64,000 nucleotides of DNA from Sphingomonas sp. (GTDB lineage: Bacteria > Pseudomonadota > Alphaproteobacteria > Sphingomonadales > Sphingomonadaceae), in contig NZ_JAGHZV010000013.1 of NCBI RefSeq assembly GCF_017745215.1, positions 89,887 to 153,886 of the forward strand, written 5' to 3'. The position numbers and the translations under genes were made by a program. Numbering within the stretch: position 1 is the first letter of the stretch; the number at the start of each line of letters is the position of its first letter. The notes beneath the pieces are model-generated. The model was not told the DNA's origin. It searched no databases and was given only the letters and a program-made list of their open reading frames with translations. Positions 40,210-48,806 of the stretch are shown here, in pieces.

Positions 40210-40670
40210 CGATCGCACCCGTTGTCCGTTCGGTCGAAGTGAAGGTGCCGCCGGCGCGCGCCTTCGAGCTGTTCGCCGGCCATATGAGCCGCTGGTGGCA
40301 CGAGGGCCACCATATCGCCCCCACGCCTTTCCAGGACATCGTCGTCGAGCCGCGCGAGGGCGGCCGCTGGTTCGAGCGCGACGCGGAAGGGAATGAGTGC
40401 GAATGGGGCAAGGTACTCGAATGGGATCCGCCGCGCCGCCTCGTCCTCGGCTGGCAGCTGGGCGCCGACTTCAAATACGATCCCGACTTTCTGAACGAAG
40501 TCGAGCTCGCCTTCACGCCCGCCGGCAGCGGCACGCTGGTGACGCTCACGCATCACAACCTCCAGCGCTTCGGCGATGCGGCGGACAAGCTTGCGCCGTC
40601 GCTGGGCGAAGGCTGGGCGATGCTGCTCGGCCTTTATCGCGACTTCAGCACCGAGGAGACCGCAGCATGA
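40206..40670 (+). CDS. SRPBCC (AHSA1-like) domain protein
   Basis: A 154-residue START/Bet v1-like fold with the AHSA1 pattern: SVEVKVPPARAFELFA, then EPREGGRWFER and EWDPPRRLVLGWQ, ending with LTHHNLQRFGDAA and GWAMLLGLYRDF. Such proteins bind hydrophobic ligands; role unknown here. Start and stop overlap the neighbouring genes (ATGA at both ends), so the operon is tightly coupled. Confidence 0.9.
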   Translation: MTIAPVVRSVEVKVPPARAFELFAGHMSRWWHEGHHIAPTPFQDIVVEPREGGRWFERDAEGNECEWGKVLEWDPPRRLVLGWQLGADFKYDPDFLNEVELAFTPAGSGTLVTLTHHNLQRFGDAADKLAPSLGEGWAMLLGLYRDFSTEETAA

Positions 40671-41356
40671 GCAAGTTCATCGTCCATGGCATTCCGGGCA
40701 GCCCCTATGTGCGCTCGCCGCTGCTGGTCCTCAAGGAGAAGGGGCTCGACTGGGAACTCGCCGCCTTCGGCTTCGGCGGCCAGCGCGCGCCCGAGCATCT
40801 CGAGCGCCAGCCCTTCGCCAAGATGCCCGCGTTCGAGCATGACGGGTTCAGGCTCTACGAGGTCCAGGCGATCCTGCGCTATATCGACCGGATCGCGCCC
40901 GAACCGGCGATGACGCCCGCCGATCCGCGCCAGGCCGCGCGGATGGACCAGCTGCTCAACATCGCCGACTGCTATCTCGCGCCGCGCATCACCGGCGCGA
41001 TCGCCTTCCAGCGGCTGGTGGCGCCGCGCTTCGGCATGCCGTGCGACGAAGCGAAGATCGCCGGCGCGATGCCCGATGCGGGCGTCGCGGTGGGCGAAGT
41101 CGCGCGGCTGATGGGCGAGGGGCCGTATCTCGTCGGCGACCAGCCCACGCTCGCCGACTTCCACCTGATCGCCCAGCTCTCGTTCCTGCCGCAATGCGCC
41201 GAGGGCCGGGTGCTGCTCGCGCCCTATCCCCAGCTCGCCGCCTGGATCGCACGGATGGCGGAACGGCCGAGCATGGCGCGAACCGAATGGGAAAGGCTCG
41301 CCGGAGAGGCCGACATGCCCGTGCCGCCGATGCCCGCGGAGACGGTCGCGGCCTGA
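40667..41356 (+). CDS. Glutathione S-transferase family protein
   Basis: A 229-residue protein with an N-terminal thioredoxin-like domain (GIPGSPYVRSPLLVLKEKG, with Ser14 or Tyr near the GSH site, and cis-Pro in KMPAFEHDG) and an all-helical C-terminal domain with YLVGDQPTLADFHL. It probably conjugates or reduces electrophiles. It is the third gene of the ArsR operon, which suggests a detoxification response. A strong terminator follows. Confidence 0.92.
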   Translation: MSKFIVHGIPGSPYVRSPLLVLKEKGLDWELAAFGFGGQRAPEHLERQPFAKMPAFEHDGFRLYEVQAILRYIDRIAPEPAMTPADPRQAARMDQLLNIADCYLAPRITGAIAFQRLVAPRFGMPCDEAKIAGAMPDAGVAVGEVARLMGEGPYLVGDQPTLADFHLIAQLSFLPQCAEGRVLLAPYPQLAAWIARMAERPSMARTEWERLAGEADMPVPPMPAETVAA

Positions 41357-41366
41357 CCGGCGACGA

Positions 41367-41398
41367 GGCCGCCTCCCCGAGGGGTCGGGGAGGCGGCC
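41367..41398. terminator. Bidirectional terminator between convergent genes
   Basis: A perfect 13-bp inverted repeat (GGCCGCCTCCCCG / CGGGGAGGCGGCC) with a six-base loop sits between the GST gene and the convergent POT transporter gene. Confidence 0.75.
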
Positions 41399-41410
41399 GT
41401 TACGCCGGGA

Positions 41411-43210
41411 TCACTTGACGCCGTGCATCCATTTCTTGAGCGGGAACGACAGCAGGAACAGCACGCCGCCCGCGATGATCGCCACGATCGCGATATTGGT
41501 GAACACGCCGACATAGGTGTGCAGGCTGACCTCGAGGTTGGTCACCTGCCCGCCCACCGTCTCGACGCTGGCGAACTGCGCGACCACGCCCGCGACGTAC
41601 TGCGCGCAGCTGATCGAGAGGAACCACACGCCCATCATCATGCCCACGATCCGCGCGATCGAGAGCTTGGTGATCATGCTCAAGCCCACCGGCGAGATGC
41701 AGAGCTCGGCGATCGAATGGATCAGATAGAGGCCGGCGAGCCACCAGATGCCGACCTGAAAGCTCGAATCGGCGTAGTTCGAGCCCCAGACGAGCAGCAG
41801 GAAGCCGAGCCCGACCCCGACGAGCGCGAAGGAGAACTTCACCGGAATCGTCGGCTCGAGACCCTTGGACGCGAGCCAGGTCCACATCACGCTCATGATC
41901 GGGGCGAGCACGACGATGAAGAAGGCATTGAAGAACTGCGTCTGCCCCGGCGTGATCGAGAACCAGCCGAACACCGAAAGGTTGGTGTTGCGGTCGGCGA
42001 ACAGCGTCAGCGAGGAGCCGGCCTGCTCGAACAGCGTCCAGAAGGCGACGTTGAACACGATCAGCACCATCGCCGCGAGCATCATCTGCAGCTCGGTCCT
42101 GGTGCCGACGCGCCACGACCAGACCAGGATCGCGGGGATGCCGATCAGGAAGGTGCCGAACAGCAGCTTGCCCATCAGCGGCAGCGCGATGAGATAGCCG
42201 ACGAAGCCCGACCCTTCGACCGGCTCGGGCGCGTTCATCAGGTTGGTGAAGAGAAACAGGATCACCGGCACCGCGACGAGCGCGCAGATGTAGATGATCA
42301 TCGAACGGTCGGGGCCGTCCTTGGGGGGCTCGCCATAGCCGTCGAGCCGGCCGCCGTCGAACTGGATGAGCGACCAGGAGAAGAGCATGCCCAGCGCGGC
42401 GAGGCCGAAGCCCGCCCACCAGCCGACATGTTCCTGAAGCCACGGGCAGAGCAGCTGCGAGAACAGCGAGCCCAGGTTGATGCCCATGTAGAAGATGGTG
42501 AAGCCCGCGTCGCGTCGCCGGTCGCCCTGTTCGTAGAGCTCGCCGACCATCGTCGAGATGTTGGGCTTGAAGAAGCCGTTGCCCATGGTGATCAGCGAAA
42601 GGCCCGCGAGCAGCACCATCGTGAACAGGAAGCTGCGGTCGCCGCCGGGCTCGAACCCGCCCTTGGGAATTGCCTTGGCGACATGGCCGTCGGTGGCGAC
42701 GAGGTCGACGCTGCCGTCTTCCTTGCCCTTGATCGCGAGCTTGTCGCCGGCAAGCGTGACATATTGCTGGGCCTGCTTGCCGCTGCCCTCGACGGTGACT
42801 TCGTAGCGCGTGCCGTCGATCACCGCATAGGGCGTCGCCTGCTGGCCGAGCCCGGCGCCGAGGCTGAGGGTGAAATAGCCGAGCGACATGATGATCGCGC
42901 CGAACTTCACCGATCGCTTCGAGCCGAGGTAGCGGTCGGCGAGCAGTCCGCCGACGAGCGGGGTCAGGTACACCAGCGCCGTGAAGCCGCCGTAGAGCCC
43001 GTTGGTGGTGCGGTCCGAGAAGAGGAAGTAGTTGGCGAGGTACAGCGTGAGCAGCGCGCGCATGCCGTAATAGCCGAAGCGTTCCCACATCTCGGTGGTG
43101 AACAGCCGGGCGAGCTGGCGCGGGTGGCCGAACCAGGCCTTCTGGGCCGCGGGGTTGACGTGGGTGATGTCCGGCTCTGCAGGCGAGTCGGCAGTCGGGG
43201 TGTCCACCAT
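41411..43210 (-). CDS. POT-family proton-dependent peptide transporter
   Basis: About 599 residues with roughly 14 transmembrane helices. Family markers: TTEMWERFGYYGMRALLTLY (E-x-x-E-R-F motif), GGLLADRYLG, and FYMGINLGSLFS, the POT/PTR2 signature. A periplasmic loop insert (about residues 155-215) carries GSGKQ-rich sequence and is longer than usual. It imports di- and tripeptides with protons. The ATG at 43210 has an RBS-like ggagag; an upstream in-frame start (43333) would add 41 residues including repeat DNA and is rejected. Confidence 0.94.
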   Translation of the reverse strand: MVDTPTADSPAEPDITHVNPAAQKAWFGHPRQLARLFTTEMWERFGYYGMRALLTLYLANYFLFSDRTTNGLYGGFTALVYLTPLVGGLLADRYLGSKRSVKFGAIIMSLGYFTLSLGAGLGQQATPYAVIDGTRYEVTVEGSGKQAQQYVTLAGDKLAIKGKEDGSVDLVATDGHVAKAIPKGGFEPGGDRSFLFTMVLLAGLSLITMGNGFFKPNISTMVGELYEQGDRRRDAGFTIFYMGINLGSLFSQLLCPWLQEHVGWWAGFGLAALGMLFSWSLIQFDGGRLDGYGEPPKDGPDRSMIIYICALVAVPVILFLFTNLMNAPEPVEGSGFVGYLIALPLMGKLLFGTFLIGIPAILVWSWRVGTRTELQMMLAAMVLIVFNVAFWTLFEQAGSSLTLFADRNTNLSVFGWFSITPGQTQFFNAFFIVVLAPIMSVMWTWLASKGLEPTIPVKFSFALVGVGLGFLLLVWGSNYADSSFQVGIWWLAGLYLIHSIAELCISPVGLSMITKLSIARIVGMMMGVWFLSISCAQYVAGVVAQFASVETVGGQVTNLEVSLHTYVGVFTNIAIVAIIAGGVLFLLSFPLKKWMHGVK

Positions 43211-43326
43211 CTGTGTGGGCTCTCCATGAACGGTTTTCCGGGCGGGCGCCCGGCGCATGGGCGGCGAGACTAGCCGGAACGGGGCGGGTGTAAAGCTTTG
43301 GGGGACCGGCGACCCTTCTCCTTCAG

Positions 43327-43410
43327 CCGTCATCCCCGCGAAAGCCGGGATCCAGAGCCAAGCAAGGCATCGCTCGTGGCCCTGGGTCCCGGCTTTCGCC
43401 GGGATGACGG
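43327..43410. repeat. Paired CCGTCATCCCGG intergenic repeat (copy 3)
   Basis: Inverted arms around a loop CCAAGCAAGGCATCGCTCG. In reverse orientation the loop reads CGAGCGATGCCTTGCTTGG, close to copy 1. It lies between divergent genes, so here it is not a terminator. The left arm has one change (CATCCCCGCG). Confidence 0.9.
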
Positions 43411-43482
43411 GGAATGAGGGCGACGAAAGTTGAATGGGTCGCGGATGAGGATGAGGTTGGCGTTCCCGCCCGCCACGCCTAG

Positions 43483-44070
43483 ATGCCCGCCATGTTCAAC
43501 GACACCAGCACCCCGCTCAGCCTGCTCGCTACACGCCGCTCGGGCAAGCCGCGCGATCTGGTCGCGCCTGGCCCCAGCGTCGAGCAGCTGCGCGAGATGG
43601 TCGGACTCGCCTCGCGCACCCCCGACCATGGCAAGCTCTTTCCCTGGCGCTTCGTGATCGTCGCCGACGAAGCGCGCGATACTCTCGCCGCAACTATGGG
43701 CGCGATCCTCGCGAGCGAGAAGGACGACTGCGGCCCGCGCGACGTCGCCGCCGCCGAGGAATTCGCCCGCCAGGCGCCCGCGCTGGTGGTTGTGCTCTCG
43801 GCGCCGGTCCAGGGGCACAAGATCCCGGTGTGGGAGCAGGAACTCTCGGCCGGGGCCGCATGCATGAACCTGCTCCACGCCGCCGCGGCGATGGGCTTCG
43901 CAGGCGGCTGGCTCAGCGGCTGGGCGGCCTATTCGGACGAGGTCCGCGACCTGTTCGGCAGCGAGGGCCAGCGCATCGCCGGCTTCATCTTCATCGGCAC
44001 GCCGGGCCGCGAGCTGGAGGAGCGGCCTCGCCCGGAGCTCGACCAGATACTCACGATCTGGAACGGTTGA
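43483..44070 (+). CDS. Nitroreductase-family protein (YdjA-like)
   Basis: A 195-residue FMN-binding nitroreductase. The opening LATRRSGKPRDLVAPGPS and TPDHGKLFPWRFVIV are YdjA-like; FMN contacts are expected at Arg18/Arg19 and in WLSGWAAYSD. Such enzymes reduce nitro groups or other electron acceptors with NAD(P)H; the true substrate is unknown. ATG 43483 is used; an ATG at 43492 is also possible. Confidence 0.9.
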   Translation: MPAMFNDTSTPLSLLATRRSGKPRDLVAPGPSVEQLREMVGLASRTPDHGKLFPWRFVIVADEARDTLAATMGAILASEKDDCGPRDVAAAEEFARQAPALVVVLSAPVQGHKIPVWEQELSAGAACMNLLHAAAAMGFAGGWLSGWAAYSDEVRDLFGSEGQRIAGFIFIGTPGRELEERPRPELDQILTIWNG

Positions 44071-44081
44071 AGGTTGGTTTG

Positions 44082-44107
44082 GAAAACGCGCGGAAGAACG
44101 CGTTTTC
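44082..44107 (+). terminator. Terminator-like hairpin after the nitroreductase gene
   Basis: GAAAACGCG-N8-CGCGTTTTC is a perfect 9-bp stem that begins 12 nt after the stop codon. Confidence 0.6.
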
Positions 44108-44110
44108 GGC

Positions 44111-44188
44111 GGCACCGGCCCGGTCCCCCTCCCGGCTACCCACAAGATACTGCCGATGGGTGGCCGGGAGGGGGAGCGGGCCGGTGCC
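44111..44188. repeat. 78-bp imperfect inverted repeat
   Basis: Arms of about 32 bp (GGCACCGGCCCGGTCCCCCT... and its near reverse complement) differ at only about two positions and flank a 14-nt loop. With the adjacent hairpin it looks like a repeat element rather than a regulatory site. Confidence 0.75.
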
Positions 44189-44232
44189 GCCATGCGCCGT
44201 GAGGCGCATCAAACGACAAGCAACCGCACTGA

Positions 44233-44256
44233 TTCCACTATGGACCGATAGTGAAA
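44233..44256. promoter_or_regulatory. Candidate GntR (YtrA-type) operator
   Basis: TTCCACTAT-N6-ATAGTGAAA is an inverted repeat with 9-bp arms and one mismatch, ending 18 nt before the regulator ATG. It overlaps the expected promoter and probably mediates self-repression. Confidence 0.6.
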
Positions 44257-44274
44257 TTAGTGTATTAAGGCACC

Positions 44275-44631
44275 ATGACAGCGCTCGAGCACGAAGACAG
44301 CCCGGTATACCTCAAGCTGCGCGCGATCATCGCCGCCGCGATCCTGCGAGGCCAGTACCGTGCCGGGGACCAGCTCCCGTCGGTCCGCGCGCTTGCCGCC
44401 GAGCATAATGCCAACCCGCTGACCGTCGCCAAGGCGTACCAGTCGTTCCAGGACGACGGCTATGTCGAGGTGCGCCGCGGCGTCGGCATGTTCGTGCTGC
44501 CGGGCGCAGTCGAGCGGCTGCGCGTCGCCGAGCGCGACCGTTTCCTCACCAGCTATTGGCCGCGGGTGCGCGACCATATCCAGCTTCTCGGGCTCGACGC
44601 CGCGGACCTGCTCCGGCACGAGCTCGCCTGA
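44275..44631 (+). CDS. GntR-family regulator, YtrA subfamily
   Basis: A 118-residue regulator: an N-terminal GntR winged helix (PVYLKLRAIIAAAILRG, QLPSVRALAAEHNANPLTVAKAY shown in two parts as QLPSVRALAAEH and NANPLTVAKAY, then GYVEVRRGVGMFV) and a very short C-terminal helical tail, as in YtrA. Members usually control ABC transporters; here the next gene is a signal peptidase, 22 nt downstream. No ligand domain is present, so its signal may act directly on the tail. Confidence 0.9.
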   Translation: MTALEHEDSPVYLKLRAIIAAAILRGQYRAGDQLPSVRALAAEHNANPLTVAKAYQSFQDDGYVEVRRGVGMFVLPGAVERLRVAERDRFLTSYWPRVRDHIQLLGLDAADLLRHELA

Positions 44632-44653
44632 CCCTTTTCACGCGAGGGCTCCG

Positions 44654-45505
44654 ATGAGCGAGAAACCGAACCCCGGCTGGCGCCGCACGATCGCCGGCTG
44701 GACCCTGTTCCTGGGCGGCCTCTTCGCCTTCCAGACAGTCGCGGCCAAGCCCTTCTACATCCCCTCGGCCTCGATGATGCCCAATTTGCTCACGGGCGAC
44801 CGGCTCATCGTCAGCAAATATCCCTATGGCTGGTCCTATGCCTCGCCGACGATCCACGGCAACGGCTTCGTGCCCGGCCGCATCCTCGGCAAGCTGCCCG
44901 AGCGCGGCGACATCGTCACGGTCGCGCGGCTGAGCGACGGTGCCGACCTGATCAAGCGCGTGATCGGCCTGCCGGGCGATACGGTCGAGGTGCGCCACAG
45001 CCGGCTCTGGCTCAACGGCCGCCAGGTCCCGCGCGTCTATGCGGGCGAAGCGAACCTCCGCGTCGACGCCAACGTTCCGTGCGACGGCATGCTCGCGCGC
45101 TTCCAGAAGGCGGACGACAAGGGCGTGCTCTGGTGTCGCCTGCCGGTCTATCGCGAGACGCTGCCGAACGGCGTCAGCTACGACACGATCGACCTGGGCG
45201 ACTATGATCTCGGCGGCGGCTATGTGAGCCCGGGCGACGACTATGCGCCGGTCACCGTGCCCGCCGGCCATGTCTTCCTGATGGGCGACAATCGCGACCA
45301 GTCGGCCGACAGCCGCTTCGCGCTCGCCGAACAGGGGCTGGGCGGGCCGGTGCCGTTCGAATCGATCAGCGGCCGCGCCGAGTTCGTGACGCATTCGTAC
45401 AGCGGCAACGGCTCGTGGCTGAACCCGCTCGCCTATCTCACCGCGCTGCGCGGCGACCGCGCCTTCACCTCGCTCCGCCCGAAGAAGGACGCGCCCGCCA
45501 AGTGA
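44654..45505 (+). CDS. lepB: Signal peptidase I
   Basis: A 283-residue type I signal peptidase with one N-terminal helix (about 11-30). Catalytic Ser40 is in IPSASMMPNL, and Lys101 in DLIKRVIGLPGD; the box E motif GDNRDQSADSRF is present. It cleaves secretory signal peptides on the outer face of the inner membrane. The substrate-domain segment between residues 130 and 200 is longer than minimal LepB. Lying in a GntR-controlled operon, away from rnc/era, it may be an accessory or regulated copy. The start has RBS cgagggctcc. Confidence 0.93.
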   Translation: MSEKPNPGWRRTIAGWTLFLGGLFAFQTVAAKPFYIPSASMMPNLLTGDRLIVSKYPYGWSYASPTIHGNGFVPGRILGKLPERGDIVTVARLSDGADLIKRVIGLPGDTVEVRHSRLWLNGRQVPRVYAGEANLRVDANVPCDGMLARFQKADDKGVLWCRLPVYRETLPNGVSYDTIDLGDYDLGGGYVSPGDDYAPVTVPAGHVFLMGDNRDQSADSRFALAEQGLGGPVPFESISGRAEFVTHSYSGNGSWLNPLAYLTALRGDRAFTSLRPKKDAPAK

Positions 45506-45738
45506 CCGCGTGGCTGCCCTGGCTGGCGGCGGTCGTGATCCTCGTCTCGCTCCCCGCGCTGATCCGCTGGGGGATGCGCCGCGCGCGTGGCAGCACGGGC
45601 GGCGTCGCGATGATGCTCGGGCTCGCCTTCGGCCATCGCTTCGATCCCGCGCGAGCGCAAGCCACCGAGACGTTGCTCAAACGCCGCGAGCAGGGCAAGC
45701 ATGAGGCCGCCGCCGGCGAGGGGCGGCGGGGGGAATAG
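45502..45738 (+). CDS. Small single-pass membrane protein
   Basis: A 78-residue protein starting at GTG 45502, overlapping the lepB stop by 4 nt. One hydrophobic helix (about 3-20) is followed by a basic segment and a hydrophilic tail (TLLKRREQGKHE). No family is recognised. Co-translation with LepB suggests a related membrane role, but there is no direct evidence. Confidence 0.65.
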   Translation: MTAWLPWLAAVVILVSLPALIRWGMRRARGSTGGVAMMLGLAFGHRFDPARAQATETLLKRREQGKHEAAAGEGRRGE

Positions 45739-45739
45739 C

Positions 45740-46039
45740 ATGTTCTTCATCGTCGGCAGCTTCCGCGTGCCGCCCGAAGCCATGGACGCAGCGCGCCCGG
45801 CGATGGCGAAGATGATCGCCGCGTCGCGCGCCGAGCCGGGCTGCGCGCAATATGGCTATGCCGAGGACGTGCTCGAGCCCGGCCTCTTCCACGTCACCGA
45901 GCGCTGGCGCGACCGCGACTCGCTCTCCGGGCATTTCACCGCTCCTCATCTCGTCGAGTGGCGGGCGGAATGGCGCCGGCTGGGCTTCACCGAACGCCAG
46001 CTGACGCTCTACGAAACCGATGGGGGCGAGCCGATCTGA
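45740..46039 (+). CDS. Antibiotic biosynthesis monooxygenase (ABM)-domain protein
   Basis: A 99-residue dimeric alpha+beta barrel domain: FFIVGSFRVPPEAMDAARPA, then EPGCAQYGYAEDVLEPGLFH shown as EPGCAQYGYAED and VLEPGLFHVTERW, and HFTAPHLVEW. YgiN/ABM proteins oxidise quinols or act on aromatic substrates without cofactor. It begins 1 nt after the small membrane gene and ends the GntR-lepB operon. Confidence 0.88.
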   Translation: MFFIVGSFRVPPEAMDAARPAMAKMIAASRAEPGCAQYGYAEDVLEPGLFHVTERWRDRDSLSGHFTAPHLVEWRAEWRRLGFTERQLTLYETDGGEPI

Positions 46040-46058
46040 GATCCGCCCTTCCGCTCCA

Positions 46059-46090
46059 ACCGTCGCCCCGGCTTTCGCCGGGGTGACGGT
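46059..46090. terminator. Single-arm repeat hairpin between convergent genes
   Basis: ACCGTCGCCCCGG / CCGGGGTGACGGT pair around CTTTCG. It is a degenerate member of the CCGTCATCCCGG family and lies 19 nt after the ABM gene, so it can stop transcription from both sides. Confidence 0.65.
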
Positions 46091-46114
46091 CGATTTGATT
46101 GAAATCGACCCGGC

Positions 46115-47821
46115 TCAGGCCGCGAACGCCTCCGCATCGACGGCATAGAGCACCTCCGCCGAAGCCGTGGCCGCCGCCTTGAGCCCCATCGCCTCGGGCA
46201 CGACCTGCGCGACGTAGAAGCGCGCCGCCGCGGCCTTCATCCCCAGGAACGCCGGGTCGCCTTCGCTCGCCGCAGCGATCCGCCCCTGCGCTTCCATCAG
46301 CCAGCCGCATACCGCGACCGAGAGCATCGTCAGGAAGGGATAGCTCGCGGCCAGCCGATCATCGACATCGGACGCGAGCAACTGCCGCGTCACGTCGTCG
46401 CAGGCGTCGATCAGCGCCACCAGCCCGGCATCCTCGGCTTGCCCGCGCATCTGGCCGAGCAGCGCGAACACGGTGCCGCCATTATCCATCGAGAGCTTGC
46501 GCCCGACGAGGTCGGCGGCCTGAATACCGTTGGTGCCTTCGTAGATCGGCGTGATCCGCGCGTCGCGGAAATGCTGGGCGGCGCCGGTCTCCTCGATATA
46601 GCCCATGCCGCCGTGGACCTGCACGCCGAGCGACGCGACTTCGTTGCCGAGATCGGTGCCATGCGCCTTGGCGAGCGGGGTGAGCAGCTCGACGCGCTTC
46701 TCCGCCTCGGCATCGCCCGCGCGCGCGCGGTCGAGCTGGGCGAAGGCGTAATAGACGAGCGCGCGCGCCGCCTGCGTCTGCGCCTTCATCCGCATCAGCA
46801 TGCGGCGCACGTCGGGATGCTCGACGATCGCGACCGACTCGCGGCTGGGCGAGCCCGCGCGCGCCGACTGGATTCGCTCGCGCGCATAGGCGACCGCGCG
46901 CTGCGTGGCGCGTTCGGCGACCTGCACGCCCTGGAGGCCGACGTTCAATCGCGCATTGTTCATCATCGTGAACATCGCGCGCATCCCGCCCAGCTCGGGG
47001 CCGACGAGCTCGCCGATGCAGTCGCCGTGATCGCCGAAGCTGAGCACGCAGGTCGGCGAGGCGTGCAGCCCCATCTTGTGCTCGATCGAGACGACGCGGA
47101 CGTCGTTGAAGTCGCCGGGCGTGCCGTCGTCCTTGAGCCGGTACTTCGGCACCAGGAACAGCGAGATGCCCCTGGTCCCCGGCGGCGCATCGGGGGTGCG
47201 CGCGAGCACGAGGTGGACGATGTTGTCGGCCATGTCGTGGTCGCCGAACGAGATGAAGATCTTGGTGCCGCGGATCGACCATGTGCCGTCGGCGCGCGGC
47301 GTCGCGGTGCTGCGGAGCGCGCCGACGTCCGAGCCGGCCTGCGGCTCGGTGAGGTTCATCGTGCCGGTCCAGGCGCCGCTCGCGAGGTGGGGGAGGTAGG
47401 CCGCCTTTTGCTCGGGCGTGCCATGGTGCATCAGCGCCTCGATCGCGCCGACGGTGAGGATGGGCGCGAGCGCGAAGCCCATGTTGGCGCTGCCCAGCGT
47501 CTCGAGCACCGCGGCCGAGAGGCTCACCGGCAGCCCCTGGCCGCCGAACTCGGGCGGCGAGCCGATCGTGCCCCAGCCGCCGTCGACATAGGCCTTGTAC
47601 GCGGCGGCGAAGCCTTCGGGCATCTTCACGCCCTCGGCGGTGAGCCTGGGGCCGACTTCGTCGCCCGACCGCTCGAGCGGCGACCATTCGCCCGCCGCGA
47701 AGGCGCCGGCGCCTTCGAGAACGGCCTCGACCATGTCCGGCGTCGCGTCCTCCGAAAGCTCGGCGATGCGCACGACATGATCGAGCACGAAGCGCTGTTC
47801 GGCGGTGGCGGGCGTGAACAT
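46115..47821 (-). CDS. Acyl-CoA dehydrogenase, DmdC-like
   Basis: A 568-residue FAD enzyme of the enlarged acyl-CoA dehydrogenase type that has an extra C-terminal domain. FAD and substrate motifs include MNLTEPQAGSDVGALRS, KIFISFGDHDMA, the HKMGLHASPTC region and YEGTNGIQAADLVGRK, whose Glu is the likely base. The layout matches 3-methylmercaptopropionyl-CoA dehydrogenase (DmdC) and related aliphatic enzymes; without the other Dmd genes the substrate remains open. Confidence 0.92.
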   Translation of the reverse strand: MFTPATAEQRFVLDHVVRIAELSEDATPDMVEAVLEGAGAFAAGEWSPLERSGDEVGPRLTAEGVKMPEGFAAAYKAYVDGGWGTIGSPPEFGGQGLPVSLSAAVLETLGSANMGFALAPILTVGAIEALMHHGTPEQKAAYLPHLASGAWTGTMNLTEPQAGSDVGALRSTATPRADGTWSIRGTKIFISFGDHDMADNIVHLVLARTPDAPPGTRGISLFLVPKYRLKDDGTPGDFNDVRVVSIEHKMGLHASPTCVLSFGDHGDCIGELVGPELGGMRAMFTMMNNARLNVGLQGVQVAERATQRAVAYARERIQSARAGSPSRESVAIVEHPDVRRMLMRMKAQTQAARALVYYAFAQLDRARAGDAEAEKRVELLTPLAKAHGTDLGNEVASLGVQVHGGMGYIEETGAAQHFRDARITPIYEGTNGIQAADLVGRKLSMDNGGTVFALLGQMRGQAEDAGLVALIDACDDVTRQLLASDVDDRLAASYPFLTMLSVAVCGWLMEAQGRIAAASEGDPAFLGMKAAAARFYVAQVVPEAMGLKAAATASAEVLYAVDAEAFAA

Positions 47822-47870
47822 CGGGACCCCTCTCTTGTGCTGTTGTCGGCCGCGCTATAGCGCCGGCTTC

Positions 47871-48791
47871 GTGAGCGAACCAAGCCCGCGCATCTTCCCC
47901 TACGGCACGGCCGCGATCGCCGAAGCCGCGCGGCTGATTCGAGCCGGCGAATGCGTCGCGGTGCCGACCGAAACGGTCTACGGCCTCGCCGCCGACGCGA
48001 CCGAGTCGCGCGCGGTGGCTGGGATCTACGCGGCCAAGGGGCGGCCGAGCTTCAACCCGCTGATCGTCCATGTCCCCGATCTCGCCGCCGCCGAGCGGAT
48101 CGCGGTGTTCGACGAGGCGGCGCGGGCGCTGGCCGAGCGCTTCTGGCCGGGCCCGCTGACGCTGGTGCTGCCGCTGCGCCCCGAGGCGGGGATCGCGTCG
48201 CTGGTGACCGCGGGGCTCGACACGATTGCCGTGCGCGTGCCGGCGCACCGTGCGATGCAGGCGCTGCTCGCCGCTTGCGCCAAGCCGCTCGCCGCGCCCT
48301 CGGCCAACGCCAGCGGCGCGATCAGCCCGACCCGCGCCGAACATGTCGCCGCGAGCCTCGCCGGGCGCATCCCGCTGGTGATCGACGACGGCGCGACGCC
48401 CGCGGGGCTCGAATCGACGATCGTCAAGGACAGCGCGATCCTGCGCCCCGGCCCGCTCTCGGCGGAGGAGCTGGGACTGGCGCTCGCCGCGCCTTCGGGG
48501 GCGATCAGCGCGCCCGGCCAGCTCGCGAGCCATTATGCCCCGGGCAAGCCGGTGCGGCTCGACACGCGCGAGGCGGCGGCGGACGAATGGCTGATCGGCT
48601 TCGGCGAGGTGGCGGGGGACGAGAACCTGTCGGCGTCGGGCGACCCGGTCGAGGCGGCCGCCAACCTCTTCGACGCGCTCCACCGAGCCGATGCGGCGCC
48701 GCAGCCCAGGATCGCGGTCGCGCCGGTCCCCGAGCGCGGCATCGGCGTCGCGATCAACGACCGCCTGCGCCGCGCGGCACATCCTCGTTAA
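47871..48791 (+). CDS. tsaC: L-threonylcarbamoyladenylate synthase (Sua5 type)
   Basis: A 306-residue enzyme that makes threonylcarbamoyl-AMP for the t6A modification of tRNA. The YrdC domain has VPTETVYGLAADA, AKGRPSFNPLIVHV, FWPGPLTLVL and CAKPLAAPSANASG. A C-terminal Sua5 domain follows (QLASHYAPGKPVRL), which separates it from short TsaC. The start is GTG 47871, chosen by alignment to the family N-terminus; it faces the acyl-CoA dehydrogenase gene across 49 nt. Confidence 0.94.
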   Translation: MSEPSPRIFPYGTAAIAEAARLIRAGECVAVPTETVYGLAADATESRAVAGIYAAKGRPSFNPLIVHVPDLAAAERIAVFDEAARALAERFWPGPLTLVLPLRPEAGIASLVTAGLDTIAVRVPAHRAMQALLAACAKPLAAPSANASGAISPTRAEHVAASLAGRIPLVIDDGATPAGLESTIVKDSAILRPGPLSAEELGLALAAPSGAISAPGQLASHYAPGKPVRLDTREAAADEWLIGFGEVAGDENLSASGDPVEAAANLFDALHRADAAPQPRIAVAPVPERGIGVAINDRLRRAAHPR

Positions 48792-48806
48792 GCTTGCCGC
48801 CTCAAG

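Noticed and set aside
41423..43273. A 616-codon plus-strand frame opposite the POT transporter
   Set aside because: The plus frame is strongly charged and repetitive, while the minus frame has clear POT signatures.
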